DNA of 40,436 nucleotides, taken from positions 1-40,436 of the forward strand of contig NZ_JACWMY010000022.1 in NCBI RefSeq assembly GCF_014773265.1, given 5' to 3'. The notes under the pieces were generated by a model. It did no database searches and had not been told where the DNA came from. It saw only the letters and a list, made by a program, of their open reading frames with translations. Below, piece after piece: positions 7,395 to 16,217 of the stretch. Source of the DNA: Mucilaginibacter pankratovii (GTDB lineage: Bacteria > Bacteroidota > Bacteroidia > Sphingobacteriales > Sphingobacteriaceae). Made by a program: the position numbers and the translations under genes. How positions within the stretch are numbered: the stretch's first letter is position 1; the number at the start of each line of letters is the position of its first letter.

Positions 7395-8579
7395 ATGAAA
7401 CAGAAATTTTATGATACTGCTGTGAAGCAGGAAAAAGTTGTGCTGGTGGGTGTGATAACACCCAACGAAACAGAAGCACGAGAAAAAGAATACTTAGAAG
7501 AATTGGAGTTTTTGGTTGCCACAGCCGGCGGCCTCACCGTAAAGACCTTTACCCAAAAATTACAGCGCCCGGAACGTTCCACCTTTGTGGGGACGGGTAA
7601 GCTGGAAGAAATAAAAGAATATGTTGTTGCCGAAGAAATAGACATCGTCGTTTTCGACGATGAGCTTACACCCTCGCAAATGCGCAATATAGAGCGTGAG
7701 CTGCAGGTGAAGATCCTGGATAGGAGTAATCTTATCCTTGATATTTTTGCAAACCGCGCGCAAACGGCGCAGGCAAAAACGCAGGTGGAATTGGCCCAAT
7801 TGCAATATTTACTGCCACGATTGACCCGTTTATGGACCCACTTAGAGCGCCAGAAGGGCGGTATTGGTATGCGTGGCCCGGGTGAAAGCCAGATAGAGAC
7901 CGACAGGCGTTTGATCCTGAACAAGATCTCCCTGCTGAAAGAACGCCTTAAACTCATCGACAGGCAGAACGAAACCCAGCGCAAAAACCGCCAGCAACTC
8001 ATCCGCGTGGCGTTGGTGGGTTATACCAACGTAGGTAAATCTACCATCATGAACATGCTGGCAAAATCTGATGTGTTTGCGGAGAATAAGCTGTTTGCCA
8101 CGCTGGATACCACGGTACGCAAAGTAGTGATAGAGAACGTGCCATTTTTATTATCAGACACAGTTGGGTTTATTCGCAAATTGCCTCACCATTTGGTAGA
8201 GTGCTTTAAATCTACCCTGGATGAAGTGCGCGAAGCGGATATCCTGATCCACGTGGTGGATGTATCACACCTTACTTTTGAGGACCAGATCCGCACGGTA
8301 AATGAGACCTTGAAGGATTTGAAAGTGGTTGATAAAAAAACAATCACCGTGTTCAACAAGATAGATGCTTTTAACCCCGCCGACCACAACATCGACATAA
8401 AAGACACACCACTCACTATGGACGATTTTAACCACAGTTGGATGGCTAAGAATAACGCCCCGGCCATATTCATCTCCGCCACCGAAAAAGAGAACGTGGA
8501 AGAATTTAAAACGATGTTATACGATGCCGTAAAGAAGATCCATACGGAGAGATACCCGTATGATAATTTGCTGTATTAA
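7395..8579 (+). CDS. hflX: GTPase HflX (ribosome-associated)
   Basis: The 394-residue protein has the two-domain HflX plan. The N-terminal domain contains FVGTGKLEEI and VVFDDELTPSQMRN. It is followed by the helical linker with RRLTRLWTHLERQKGGIGMRGPGE-type residues and QIETDRR. The GTPase domain starts near residue 207 with GYTNVGKST (P-loop), then DTVGFIRKLP (Walker B/switch II) and FNKID. HflX binds the large ribosomal subunit and rescues or splits stalled 70S ribosomes under stress. Start at ATG 7395, following a long leader. It is convergent with pepT, with a palindromic repeat in the gap. Confidence 0.96.
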   Translation: MKQKFYDTAVKQEKVVLVGVITPNETEAREKEYLEELEFLVATAGGLTVKTFTQKLQRPERSTFVGTGKLEEIKEYVVAEEIDIVVFDDELTPSQMRNIERELQVKILDRSNLILDIFANRAQTAQAKTQVELAQLQYLLPRLTRLWTHLERQKGGIGMRGPGESQIETDRRLILNKISLLKERLKLIDRQNETQRKNRQQLIRVALVGYTNVGKSTIMNMLAKSDVFAENKLFATLDTTVRKVVIENVPFLLSDTVGFIRKLPHHLVECFKSTLDEVREADILIHVVDVSHLTFEDQIRTVNETLKDLKVVDKKTITVFNKIDAFNPADHNIDIKDTPLTMDDFNHSWMAKNNAPAIFISATEKENVEEFKTMLYDAVKKIHTERYPYDNLLY

Positions 8580-8593
8580 GAGTTCTTTTCGCT

Positions 8594-8702
8594 TTGTCAT
8601 GTTGAGCGATAGCGAAACATCTATTAACCAAATGCAAAGTAGCCACCATGCTGTCGCCGATAGCATGGTGGCTATTAGATCCTTCGTTCCTCAGGATGAC
8701 AA
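8594..8702. repeat. Palindromic intergenic repeat, copy B
   Basis: The outer arms are TTGTCATGTTGAGCGATAG and the inverse of TTGTCATCCTGAGGAACGAAG, with ATCT/AGAT inside. The centre holds a second perfect 13-bp inverted repeat, TAGCCACCATGCT (8640-8652) with AGCATGGTGGCTA (8662-8674). It lies between the convergent genes hflX and pepT and may also act as a transcription stop. Confidence 0.7.
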
Positions 8703-8725
8703 GGGGCTCCGCCACTCTTCAGGGC

Positions 8726-9979
8726 CTACGTTTTCTCTTCCCAAATACTGCACAAATGCAATATTGTTTCCACTGCCTTTTGCATGTCCTGTACACTCAC
8801 CCATTCCTGTTTGCCATGGAAGGCATGCTCCCCTGCAAAAATATTCGGCGTGGGCAAACCCATAAATGATAACCTCGAGCCATCCGTGCCGCCGCGGATG
8901 CTGCAAAGTTTAGGTTCCATACCGGCGCGGCGAATGGCCTCCATGCCGTAATCTACTATTTGCGGGTGCTGTGCCAGTACATTTTTCATGTTGCGGTACT
9001 GGGCTTTTACATCGAGGGTGTAGGTGGAATTAGGAAAACCTTTTAATACTTCTTCGGTAATTTTCCTGATCGCGTCCGCATGATTCTGTAACAATTCTTC
9101 CTCAAAATCGCGGATGATAAAATCTACCGTAGCGGTTTCTACGTGCCCGGCAATATCTACGGGGTGTACAAAACCCTGCATACCTTCGGTGCCCTCCGGC
9201 GATAGATCATAGGGAAGGGCGGCAATGATCAGGCCCGCAATTTTTATAGCGCTTTCCATTTTGCCTTTGGCGAAACCGGGGTGAGAGCTTACCCCGTTGA
9301 TGGTCAGCCGCGCGCCATCTGCCGAGAACGTTTCATTCTCCATATTCCCCGCACTTTCGCCATCAATGGTATAGCAGGCAAAGGCGCCTATCTTTTCAAT
9401 ATCGGCTTTATCAACGCCGCGGCCTATCTCTTCATCGGGCGTAAACAGGATCTTAATATCGCCGTGCTTTATTTCGGGGTGATTAATGAGCTGGTAGCAG
9501 GCATCCATAATTTCGGCAACACCGGCTTTGTTATCGGCACCCAAAAGGGTAGTGCCAGATGCGGTGATGATGTCGTTACCCATCTGATTCTTCAGATCCG
9601 GATGCCCGGCCATGCGTAAAACCTGTGCGGTATCATCGGGCAAAACAATATCCGCACCGGTATAATTGCGGTGGAGCAATGGTTTTACATCCTTGCCGCT
9701 GCAATCGGGCGCGGTATCCATGTGCGAGCAAAAGCATATCACCGGTACGTCTATCTTATCAGTATTGGCTGGTATGGTGGCGTACACGTAACCAAATTCG
9801 TCCAGATGGGCATCGGTAAGGCCTATAGCTAACAGCTCTTTTACCAATAGTCGGCCAAGATCTTTTTGTTTGTCTGTTGAAGGGCAGGTTGGCGATGCCG
9901 GGTCGGATTGTGTATCGATGGTTACGTAGCGCAGAAATCTTTCGGTAACAGTAAAACTTAGCGGTGTGTTAAAATCCAT
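8726..9979 (-). CDS. pepT: Peptidase T (tripeptide aminopeptidase)
   Basis: The 417-residue M20-family metallopeptidase removes the N-terminal residue from tripeptides in the cytoplasm. His86 and Asp88 in FCSHMDTAPD are zinc ligand and helper. LLGADNKAGVAEIM provides the bridging Asp, and TPDEEIGRGVD the catalytic Glu pair. The dimerisation domain lies in the middle, and the C-terminal segment has RGGTDGSRLSFMGLPTPN and a terminal zinc-ligand His in EHAFHGKQEW. Length is typical. Start at ATG 9979. It is divergent from the beta-barrel gene. Confidence 0.96.
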   Translation of the reverse strand: MDFNTPLSFTVTERFLRYVTIDTQSDPASPTCPSTDKQKDLGRLLVKELLAIGLTDAHLDEFGYVYATIPANTDKIDVPVICFCSHMDTAPDCSGKDVKPLLHRNYTGADIVLPDDTAQVLRMAGHPDLKNQMGNDIITASGTTLLGADNKAGVAEIMDACYQLINHPEIKHGDIKILFTPDEEIGRGVDKADIEKIGAFACYTIDGESAGNMENETFSADGARLTINGVSSHPGFAKGKMESAIKIAGLIIAALPYDLSPEGTEGMQGFVHPVDIAGHVETATVDFIIRDFEEELLQNHADAIRKITEEVLKGFPNSTYTLDVKAQYRNMKNVLAQHPQIVDYGMEAIRRAGMEPKLCSIRGGTDGSRLSFMGLPTPNIFAGEHAFHGKQEWVSVQDMQKAVETILHLCSIWEEKT

Positions 9980-10055
9980 ATAAAGCCTATATTAGTGAAA
10001 ATTTTTTGTGAAGCGTTCCGGGTACAAAATTGTAAATAATCTTAACTTAATTATT

Positions 10056-10775
10056 TTGAAAAAGTACATATTATTGGTTGCTGTTACGTTTGCTTCCTTT
10101 TTAGCGAAAGGCCAGGGCGGCTATAACTATAATTCTTTCGGTTTTGGTGTTGGGGCCAGCTATATCCACCCGCTTGCCGATCTGAAAAAAGGGTATAGCG
10201 ACTTTGGCTACAGCGCCAACTTTACCTACTATTACAACCCTTACGTGCCAATTGTGTTAGAATTTCAGACGGGGAAATTAAGAGGCGGTGGTAATACCGT
10301 TGCCGAAGATAAAGACACCCGCCGGTTCGAAAACAAATATAAAGCCCTTATTCTACATGTAGATTATCAATTGGGAGATGCCATAGATTACTACCGCAGC
10401 GGGTTCTTAAATATCCTGAAGAATTTTTACGGCGGTATAGGTGTCGGGGCGATGTTTAATGATGTAAACACCAACAGGTTTAGCCTGATAGACCCGGGCT
10501 ACCAGTTCCCGGGGAAGCAAAAAACGGTAAACATTGTTGTGCCTTTGCGGTTTGGTTACGAGTTTAAGATATTTGATTATACCGGTGTGCCAAAATTTGG
10601 TATTGATATCGGCTACCAGCATAATGTAACCTTTGGAGAAGGCCTGGATGGCTACGAGGACCCAACCTCTAAATTTAAAAATAACGCGCCCGACCAATAC
10701 CGCCAGATAACCATCGGGCTGAAGTACAACTTTGGGGCAGAACATTCTTACGATAAATCTATAAGCGGCAACTAA
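10056..10775 (+). CDS. Secreted outer-membrane beta-barrel protein
   Basis: I place the start at TTG 10056, which gives a clean signal peptide: KKYILLVAVTFASFLAKGQG. An in-frame GTG at 10008 would add 16 polar residues before it and is less likely. The mature part (about 220 residues) has alternating aromatic and polar residues, many Gly and Tyr, and strands such as FGFGVGASYIHPLADL and RFGYEF. It ends with the strand QITIGLKYNFG, typical of an OmpA-like or PorT-like barrel. Specific role is unknown. The YjbR-type gene starts one base after its stop, so the two are translationally linked. Confidence 0.8.
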   Translation: MKKYILLVAVTFASFLAKGQGGYNYNSFGFGVGASYIHPLADLKKGYSDFGYSANFTYYYNPYVPIVLEFQTGKLRGGGNTVAEDKDTRRFENKYKALILHVDYQLGDAIDYYRSGFLNILKNFYGGIGVGAMFNDVNTNRFSLIDPGYQFPGKQKTVNIVVPLRFGYEFKIFDYTGVPKFGIDIGYQHNVTFGEGLDGYEDPTSKFKNNAPDQYRQITIGLKYNFGAEHSYDKSISGN

Positions 10776-10776
10776 G

Positions 10777-11133
10777 TTGAATATAGAAGAACTGCGCGAT
10801 TATTGCCTTGCTTTGCCAGCAGTGGAAGAAGGTTTCCCCTTTGGGGAGGATACTTTAGTGTTTAAAGTTGGCGGAAAAATATTTTTGCTGGCCGGTTTGC
10901 AAGACGGGCACCATTTTAATGCCAAGTGCGACCCTGAACTTGCCATAGACCTACGAGAGCGCTATACCGAGGTGAAACCCGGCTACCACATGAACAAAGC
11001 CCATTGGAACACGGTTTACATGAACGGTACACTCACCCGCAAGCAACTTTGCGAAATGATAGATCATTCGTATCACCTGGTTTTTAAAAGCCTCCCAAAA
11101 AAGTTACAGGCAGAAATATCGCCCGCCAAATAA
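10777..11133 (+). CDS. MmcQ/YjbR family protein
   Basis: The 118-residue protein shows the family pattern: an N-terminal helix with LRDYCLALPAVEEGFPFGEDTLVFKV, then GGKIFLLAGL, a CDPELAIDLRE segment, and PGYHMNKAHWNTV. The fold is CyaY-like and some members bind DNA, but the biological role is not established. It starts with TTG at 10777, one base after the stop of the barrel protein. Two consecutive genes with TTG starts are notable. Family confidence is high; function is open. Confidence 0.88.
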   Translation: MNIEELRDYCLALPAVEEGFPFGEDTLVFKVGGKIFLLAGLQDGHHFNAKCDPELAIDLRERYTEVKPGYHMNKAHWNTVYMNGTLTRKQLCEMIDHSYHLVFKSLPKKLQAEISPAK

Positions 11134-11168
11134 TTATTCAACGCCTATTTTATATTTGCTGTACCGAT

Positions 11169-12911
11169 ATGAAAAGATCCCTGTTACTGGTGCTGCCCCT
11201 GTTTTGCTTTATACAGGCGCATGCCCAGCTTACCCCATTCGAACTCAGCAAAAATAAGAACTACTCGGCCACCCATGCCGAAGTAATTACTTACTACCAA
11301 AAACTGGCTAAACAGTACCCGCAGATGCGCACCGTCAATTACGGGATGACGGATGTGGGCAAGCCCTTAACGTTGGTGGTTTTATCTAAGGACAAGGTGT
11401 TCGATCTGGCGCGTATAAAAAAGCAAAACAAACGGGTGCTGCTCATCAACAACGGAATCCACCCCGGCGAACCCGAAGGCATCGATGCCAGCATGATGCT
11501 TACACGCGACCTGCTCAAAAACAATAAGTTGCCTGAGGATGTGGTGATCTGCATCATAGCCGTATATAACATTGATGGGAACATGAACCGGGGGCACTCC
11601 CGCGCTAACCAGAACGGGCCCGACGCTTATGGTTTCCGTGGCAACTACCGCAACCTGGATCTGAACCGCGATTTTATAAAAGCCGATAGCCGTAACGCGC
11701 TGGCCTTTGCGCAAATACTAAACACCTGGCAGCCCGAAGTACTACTGGATAACCACGTAAGCGATGGTGCCGATTACCAGTACGTGATGACGCTAATAGA
11801 AACGCAAAAGGATAAACAAAACCCGCTGCTGGCAGATTATACCGCCAAAGTAATGACGGCCGACCTGTACAAAGGCATGAAGAAAAGCGGCTTTGAGATG
11901 ATCCCCTATGGTGCCGGCGAAAGCGGCCTGCCGGATTCGGGGATCGTAAGTTTTATGGAAACACCAAGGTTCTCCACCGGTTTTGCGGCTCAGCATAACA
12001 TGATCAGCTATATGACGGAGACGCACATGCTGAAACCGTTCGACAAGCGCCTGTATGCCACCTATAACTTTATGGAGCACCTGATAGCCATTTGCCAGCG
12101 GGATGCAAAAGCAATAGGCGACCTGCGTAAAAAGGTAGATGCTGAAGTGAGTCAGCAAAAAACATTCGCCCTGGCCTGGGGCTTAGATGAAAGTAAAGTA
12201 GATACCATTACCTTTAAAGGCTACGAGGCCGGGTACAAAACCAGCGAGGTAAGCGGCTTGAAACGCTTGTATTACGACCGCGATAAACCTTACACTAAAA
12301 TCATTAAATTCTTTAATACCTACAAAGCAACCGCCACAGCCGAAAAGCCGGTGGCTTACGTTATCCCGCAGGCTTGGGGTAAGGTGATAGAGCTGTTTAA
12401 GCTGAACAGGGTAGCCATGCGCCAACTGGCGCATGATACCACGCTGAGCCTGCAGATGTATTACATTGCCGATTATAAAACGGGCACCCGCCCTTACGAA
12501 GGGCACTATATCCACAGCGGTGTAAAGCTGAACCCTGTGGCTAATAAAATTAAATTTTACGCCGGTGATTACGTGGTATATGTAAACCAGCCCATTAACC
12601 GTTACATTGTAGAAACGCTGGAGCCGCAGGGCGTGGACTCGTTCTTCGCCTGGAACTTTTTTGATTCGGTGCTGGGGCAAAAGGAATATTTTTCCGACTA
12701 TGTGTTTGAGGATATTGCCGCCGACCTGCTAAAAAAAGACCCGGACCTGCGCAAAAAACTGGATGATGAAAAAGCAAAGGACCCTAAAATGGCAAACAGC
12801 GCCGCGGCCCAGCTCAATTTTGTTTACCGTAATTCGCTCTATTTCGAAAAAACATACCTGCGCTACCCGGTAGGCAGGTTGCTAACTGATACCAAACTCG
12901 ACCTTAAATGA
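11169..12911 (+). CDS. Secreted M14-family zinc carboxypeptidase
   Basis: The 580-residue protein begins with a signal peptide (MKRSLLLVLPLFCFIQAHAQ). The metallocarboxypeptidase domain occupies roughly residues 30-300. His98 and Glu101 in HPGEPEG and His196 in LLDNHVSDG are the expected zinc ligands, GHSRANQNG and LNRDF hold substrate-binding Arg residues, and the TETHML segment would carry the catalytic Glu. The C-terminal 250 residues have no motif I recognise. It is probably periplasmic and releases C-terminal residues from peptides. The next gene overlaps it by 4 bases (ATGA), so the two are cotranscribed. Confidence 0.9.
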   Translation: MKRSLLLVLPLFCFIQAHAQLTPFELSKNKNYSATHAEVITYYQKLAKQYPQMRTVNYGMTDVGKPLTLVVLSKDKVFDLARIKKQNKRVLLINNGIHPGEPEGIDASMMLTRDLLKNNKLPEDVVICIIAVYNIDGNMNRGHSRANQNGPDAYGFRGNYRNLDLNRDFIKADSRNALAFAQILNTWQPEVLLDNHVSDGADYQYVMTLIETQKDKQNPLLADYTAKVMTADLYKGMKKSGFEMIPYGAGESGLPDSGIVSFMETPRFSTGFAAQHNMISYMTETHMLKPFDKRLYATYNFMEHLIAICQRDAKAIGDLRKKVDAEVSQQKTFALAWGLDESKVDTITFKGYEAGYKTSEVSGLKRLYYDRDKPYTKIIKFFNTYKATATAEKPVAYVIPQAWGKVIELFKLNRVAMRQLAHDTTLSLQMYYIADYKTGTRPYEGHYIHSGVKLNPVANKIKFYAGDYVVYVNQPINRYIVETLEPQGVDSFFAWNFFDSVLGQKEYFSDYVFEDIAADLLKKDPDLRKKLDDEKAKDPKMANSAAAQLNFVYRNSLYFEKTYLRYPVGRLLTDTKLDLK

Positions 12912-13513
12912 TAGAATACCTAACGCTGGCCCCCGTGGCTTCCTTTATATTTGTACTAACGCTTGGCACTTCGCTTTTGGCGTTCTCTAACCAAAACATC
13001 TATGCCAAATTTATCCTGAACCCTTACGAGGTTTCGCGCGGTTACCGGGTATATACCATCATCACCAGCGGATTGATCCATGCCGATTGGAACCACCTGT
13101 TCTTTAATATGCTGTCGTACTACTTTTTCGCCTTTCAGTTAGAGGCGGTGCTGGGGCACTGGCAGTTTGGGGTATTATACCTGGCAACCATGATACTGGC
13201 CGACCTTCCATCAATTTATAAGCACAAGGAAGATTCCTGGTATAACACCTTAGGGGCATCGGGCGCTATCAGTGCAGTAATTTTTAGCGCGATATTGTTC
13301 AATCCAAAAGGGCAAATGGGGCTCATATTTTTGCCCTTCATGATCCCCGCCTGGATCTTTGGCATCCTTTACCTGGTGTACTGCCACTTTGCATCCAAAC
13401 ACGCACGCGATAATATCAACCACGATGCCCACTTGTTTGGGGCCTTGAGCGGTATTTTAATAACCATCATACTGCATCACGGTATCATCAACGAATTTAT
13501 CGCGCAGTTTTAG
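12908..13513 (+). CDS. Rhomboid family intramembrane serine protease
   Basis: The 201-residue membrane protein has about six helices and no added domains. The family motifs are HADWNHLFFNM in the first loop and second helix, GASGA with catalytic Ser118, and HDAHLFGALSG with catalytic His175. Rhomboids cut membrane helices within the bilayer. The start codon overlaps the stop of the M14 peptidase by 4 bases. Its 3' end overlaps the stop of the opposite-strand gene by 4 bases. Substrate is unknown. Confidence 0.93.
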   Translation: MIEYLTLAPVASFIFVLTLGTSLLAFSNQNIYAKFILNPYEVSRGYRVYTIITSGLIHADWNHLFFNMLSYYFFAFQLEAVLGHWQFGVLYLATMILADLPSIYKHKEDSWYNTLGASGAISAVIFSAILFNPKGQMGLIFLPFMIPAWIFGILYLVYCHFASKHARDNINHDAHLFGALSGILITIILHHGIINEFIAQF

Positions 13514-14499
13514 CGGGGCAATTCAATTGTCGATGCAGCAATGCGGGTGCCATCCGGGGTAAACAAAAAGCTCATGGGCTGGTTGGGGTTTTTGATGATC
13601 TCGAGCAGTAAGAAGCCCCAGTTTTTCCAAAAATTCTCCAGCACCTGGCCGTAGGTTTTATTCATCCATTCGTCAAACAAAGGCTTGCTGTTAAAGCCTC
13701 GCAGGGGCATGGCCTCTATAAAAATATCCTCGCCCAAGGGCATCACCTCGTACTCGGGCAGGCGGTTAAACAGGTAATTGGAGTAAAACACCCGTCCCGA
13801 AAACTCCTCGAATTGTATAGGGTGCAGGGTTTCGTCTTTTATCTTATCAAACAGTTCGCGATGATAATTGCCATTAGCACCATTATCCTGCAGGCACATC
13901 ACAAGGCCAAAGTCTTTTATCCGCAGGGCAAAGGTTTGGGTGTTTATCTCGTCGCGGTAGCCAAATTCCTTCTCGTTATTATCTACCTTAAATAAAAACA
14001 GGCTGTAGGGCTTAAAATCTTCAAACTGTATAGGCAGGTTAATGCTTTGCAGCATCAAATGCAAATGGCCGAACTTGTGGATAATGGATTGCGAGATATT
14101 AAACTCCTCGCCCTGGGTGTGCTGCATTTTTATGCCGGCCTGCAATTCGTTAAAAATAATGCCGTACATCAGCTTGGCCACCCATAGAAAAAGCCGGTGT
14201 TCATCCAGCGCTTTCACCCCTTCGTAGCCCTTGCTAAAGGCCGCGGCTATCTCGGCCTCTAAGGGCTCTAAAAACGCCTCGTTAATGGCTGCAGAGCAGG
14301 GGATCTTGAGGTCTTTGTAGGTGGCGATGCTTTCATCGAGCAGTTTAAAGGGCTGGTCCTGCAGGTTGTACATGCTCATGAGCCATTGCGGAAAAACCTG
14401 GATCTTTTCTTCAGTGGTGCTGAGCGGCTGGCCGGTTAAAAAGCATTTAGTATTACCGAAGCTGAAATTGCTGAAAGGGTGATAAATTTGTACCGCCAT
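13510..14499 (-). CDS. Uncharacterised protein with a possible degenerate HNH-type zinc motif
   Basis: This 329-residue soluble protein was not assigned to a known function. Near the N-terminus it has CFLTGQPLSTTEEKIQVFPQW, and further on IPCSAAINEAFLEPLEAEI. These resemble the CxxCG...EHVFPKWL and PCCxxCN segments that start some HNH-like proteins of similar length, but most cysteines and the usual His are missing, so zinc binding and cleavage are doubtful. The rest is mainly helical, with the segment KLMYGIIFNEL. The gene is convergent with the rhomboid and overlaps it by 4 bases. Start at ATG 14499. Confidence 0.75.
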   Translation of the reverse strand: MAVQIYHPFSNFSFGNTKCFLTGQPLSTTEEKIQVFPQWLMSMYNLQDQPFKLLDESIATYKDLKIPCSAAINEAFLEPLEAEIAAAFSKGYEGVKALDEHRLFLWVAKLMYGIIFNELQAGIKMQHTQGEEFNISQSIIHKFGHLHLMLQSINLPIQFEDFKPYSLFLFKVDNNEKEFGYRDEINTQTFALRIKDFGLVMCLQDNGANGNYHRELFDKIKDETLHPIQFEEFSGRVFYSNYLFNRLPEYEVMPLGEDIFIEAMPLRGFNSKPLFDEWMNKTYGQVLENFWKNWGFLLLEIIKNPNQPMSFLFTPDGTRIAASTIELPR

Positions 14500-14560
14500 G
14501 GCCGCAAAGATAAGCAGCTTTTAGAAGTATTATTTTAGCTTTGAGTTTTATGTAGTAAAA

Positions 14561-15106
14561 ATGACTTTATCCCTTTTAAGCCTGTCGCAAAACGAGCATG
14601 AGATCTATAAACGGACTCAATATCGCTTGAATAGCGATGCATCGACTAAAGATGACTGGCAGGACGATAAACTGGTGTTGGATAATTACAAGGCTATACA
14701 TGGTGAATACCTGAAAGTCTTCCACGAAGCGGATGATGAGTCGACGAAGCTTGAAGCCATGAAGAGATTGATTTACCTAAACTGGGAGTCGATAGTTGAA
14801 CCCGACTGGCTCACCGGGGTAGACGACCTGGACGAGGCCGCAATCTTCGAATCCTACAGTATCCTGAACGACTACATGACCCAGGGAAAATTTGATGCGG
14901 AATTCACCTGGATGCTGAGCCACTACGCCGTTTGGGATTACGCCATTCTGCAGTTTGTGGAGGGTAAATTATTCGAGCTAACGCAGTTTGTAAAAACCAT
15001 AGATATCTCCAAAAAGAAATTCCCCCAAGAACTCCCTGCCGGCACGTTTGAAAACCGCGGGCAAATGGGCATCTACTGGGAGCTAATGATCAAAACAGAA
15101 GAATAA
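14561..15106 (+). CDS. Uncharacterised acidic protein
   Basis: The 181-residue protein has no signal peptide and no motif I recognise. It is acidic and rich in Trp, Tyr and Asp, with mainly helical segments such as LDNYKAIHGEYLKVFHEA and FTWMLSHYAVWDYAILQFV. The stop lies 2 bases before the dipeptide epimerase ATG, so the two form an operon. It starts at ATG 14561, 61 bases from the divergent gene. Position suggests only that it is expressed with a peptidoglycan-peptide enzyme. Confidence 0.7.
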   Translation: MTLSLLSLSQNEHEIYKRTQYRLNSDASTKDDWQDDKLVLDNYKAIHGEYLKVFHEADDESTKLEAMKRLIYLNWESIVEPDWLTGVDDLDEAAIFESYSILNDYMTQGKFDAEFTWMLSHYAVWDYAILQFVEGKLFELTQFVKTIDISKKKFPQELPAGTFENRGQMGIYWELMIKTEE

Positions 15107-15108
15107 GA

Positions 15109-16119
15109 ATGAAGCTTACTTACCAGCAATTCGAACTCACTTTAAAACATACGTTCACTATCGCTAAATTTTCGCGCACCAGTACGCCGGTTATGCTGCT
15201 GCAGGTGGAGCATGAAGGTGTTGTGGGCTATGGCGAGGCATCTATGGTGCCCTACATGGGCGAGAGCTACGAAACCGCTAACGAATTTTTAAGCAAGGTA
15301 GATGCCGGGCAATTTCAATACCCCTTTGATTTTGGTTCTATCATCAGCTACCTGGATAGCATAGCGCCCGGCAACCCGGCTATCAAAGCGGGCATCGATA
15401 TCGCCCTGCACGATCTGGATGGCAAACTGCAGGGCAAGCCCTGCTGGGAATTGCTGGGCACCGATCCGGCAAAAATGCCCATCACCAGCTTTACTATTGG
15501 GATTGATACCAAAGAGGTAATTATTCAAAAGCTGAAGGAAGCCGCGGATTTTAAAATTATCAAAGTAAAGCTCGGGCGCGATAACGATAAGGAGATCATC
15601 CAAACCATCCGCTCGGTAACCAATGTGCCCCTTTTTGTAGATGCCAACCAGGGCTGGACCGACCGCAAACAAAGCCTCGACCTGGTGTACTGGCTAAAAG
15701 AACAGGGCGTGGTTTTGATAGAGCAGCCCATGCTAAAAACCGATGTGGATAGCAACGCCTGGTTGACAGAGCATAGCCCCCTGCCGCTTATTGGCGATGA
15801 AGCCGTACAGCGCCTGGCCGATGTGGAGAAGGCCAGCGGTGTTTACCATGGCATCAACATTAAGCTAATGAAAGCTGCCGGCATGTACGAGGCTAAACAA
15901 ATGCTGAATAAAGCCCGCGAACTTGGCCTGAAGGTAATGATAGGCTGCATGACCGAAACCAGCTGCGCCACCCTCGCTGCCGCAGCACTTGCCCCGCAAT
16001 GTGACTGGGCGGACCTGGATGGACCTTTTCTTACGAGCAATAACCCTTATCAATTGCCGCAGTTTACCGATGGCAAATGGGTGCTGAATAATGCGCCGGG
16101 GTTGGGGATAGCGGTTTAA
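15109..16119 (+). CDS. Dipeptide epimerase (L-Ala-D/L-Glu epimerase type)
   Basis: The 336-residue enolase-superfamily protein has the full active site. Lys152 and Lys154 lie in IIKVKLG and Lys252 in NIKLMKAAG, providing the acid-base pair. Asp178 (VDAN), Glu205 (IEQPM) and Asp230 (IGDEAV) bind Mg2+. The DxD motif at 302-304 (ADLDGPF) is the signature of dipeptide epimerases and binds the dipeptide amino group. Enzymes of this type turn L-Ala-D-Glu from murein peptides into L-Ala-L-Glu for hydrolysis, which fits the recycling genes at the left. Other dipeptide specificities are known in the family, so the substrate is inferred. Confidence 0.9.
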   Translation: MKLTYQQFELTLKHTFTIAKFSRTSTPVMLLQVEHEGVVGYGEASMVPYMGESYETANEFLSKVDAGQFQYPFDFGSIISYLDSIAPGNPAIKAGIDIALHDLDGKLQGKPCWELLGTDPAKMPITSFTIGIDTKEVIIQKLKEAADFKIIKVKLGRDNDKEIIQTIRSVTNVPLFVDANQGWTDRKQSLDLVYWLKEQGVVLIEQPMLKTDVDSNAWLTEHSPLPLIGDEAVQRLADVEKASGVYHGINIKLMKAAGMYEAKQMLNKARELGLKVMIGCMTETSCATLAAAALAPQCDWADLDGPFLTSNNPYQLPQFTDGKWVLNNAPGLGIAV

Positions 16120-16217
16120 GTACCATTTTGAGCAAAATTGAACTATAAATGGTTAAATATTAACCGTCATCAAAACAATAAAAAACTTATTTTCATCCAC
16201 CAATTTTTAATTCGCCC

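Noticed and set aside
10008..10055. GTG start for the barrel protein at 10008
   Set aside because: It would put 16 polar residues before a clean signal peptide; TTG 10056 fits better.
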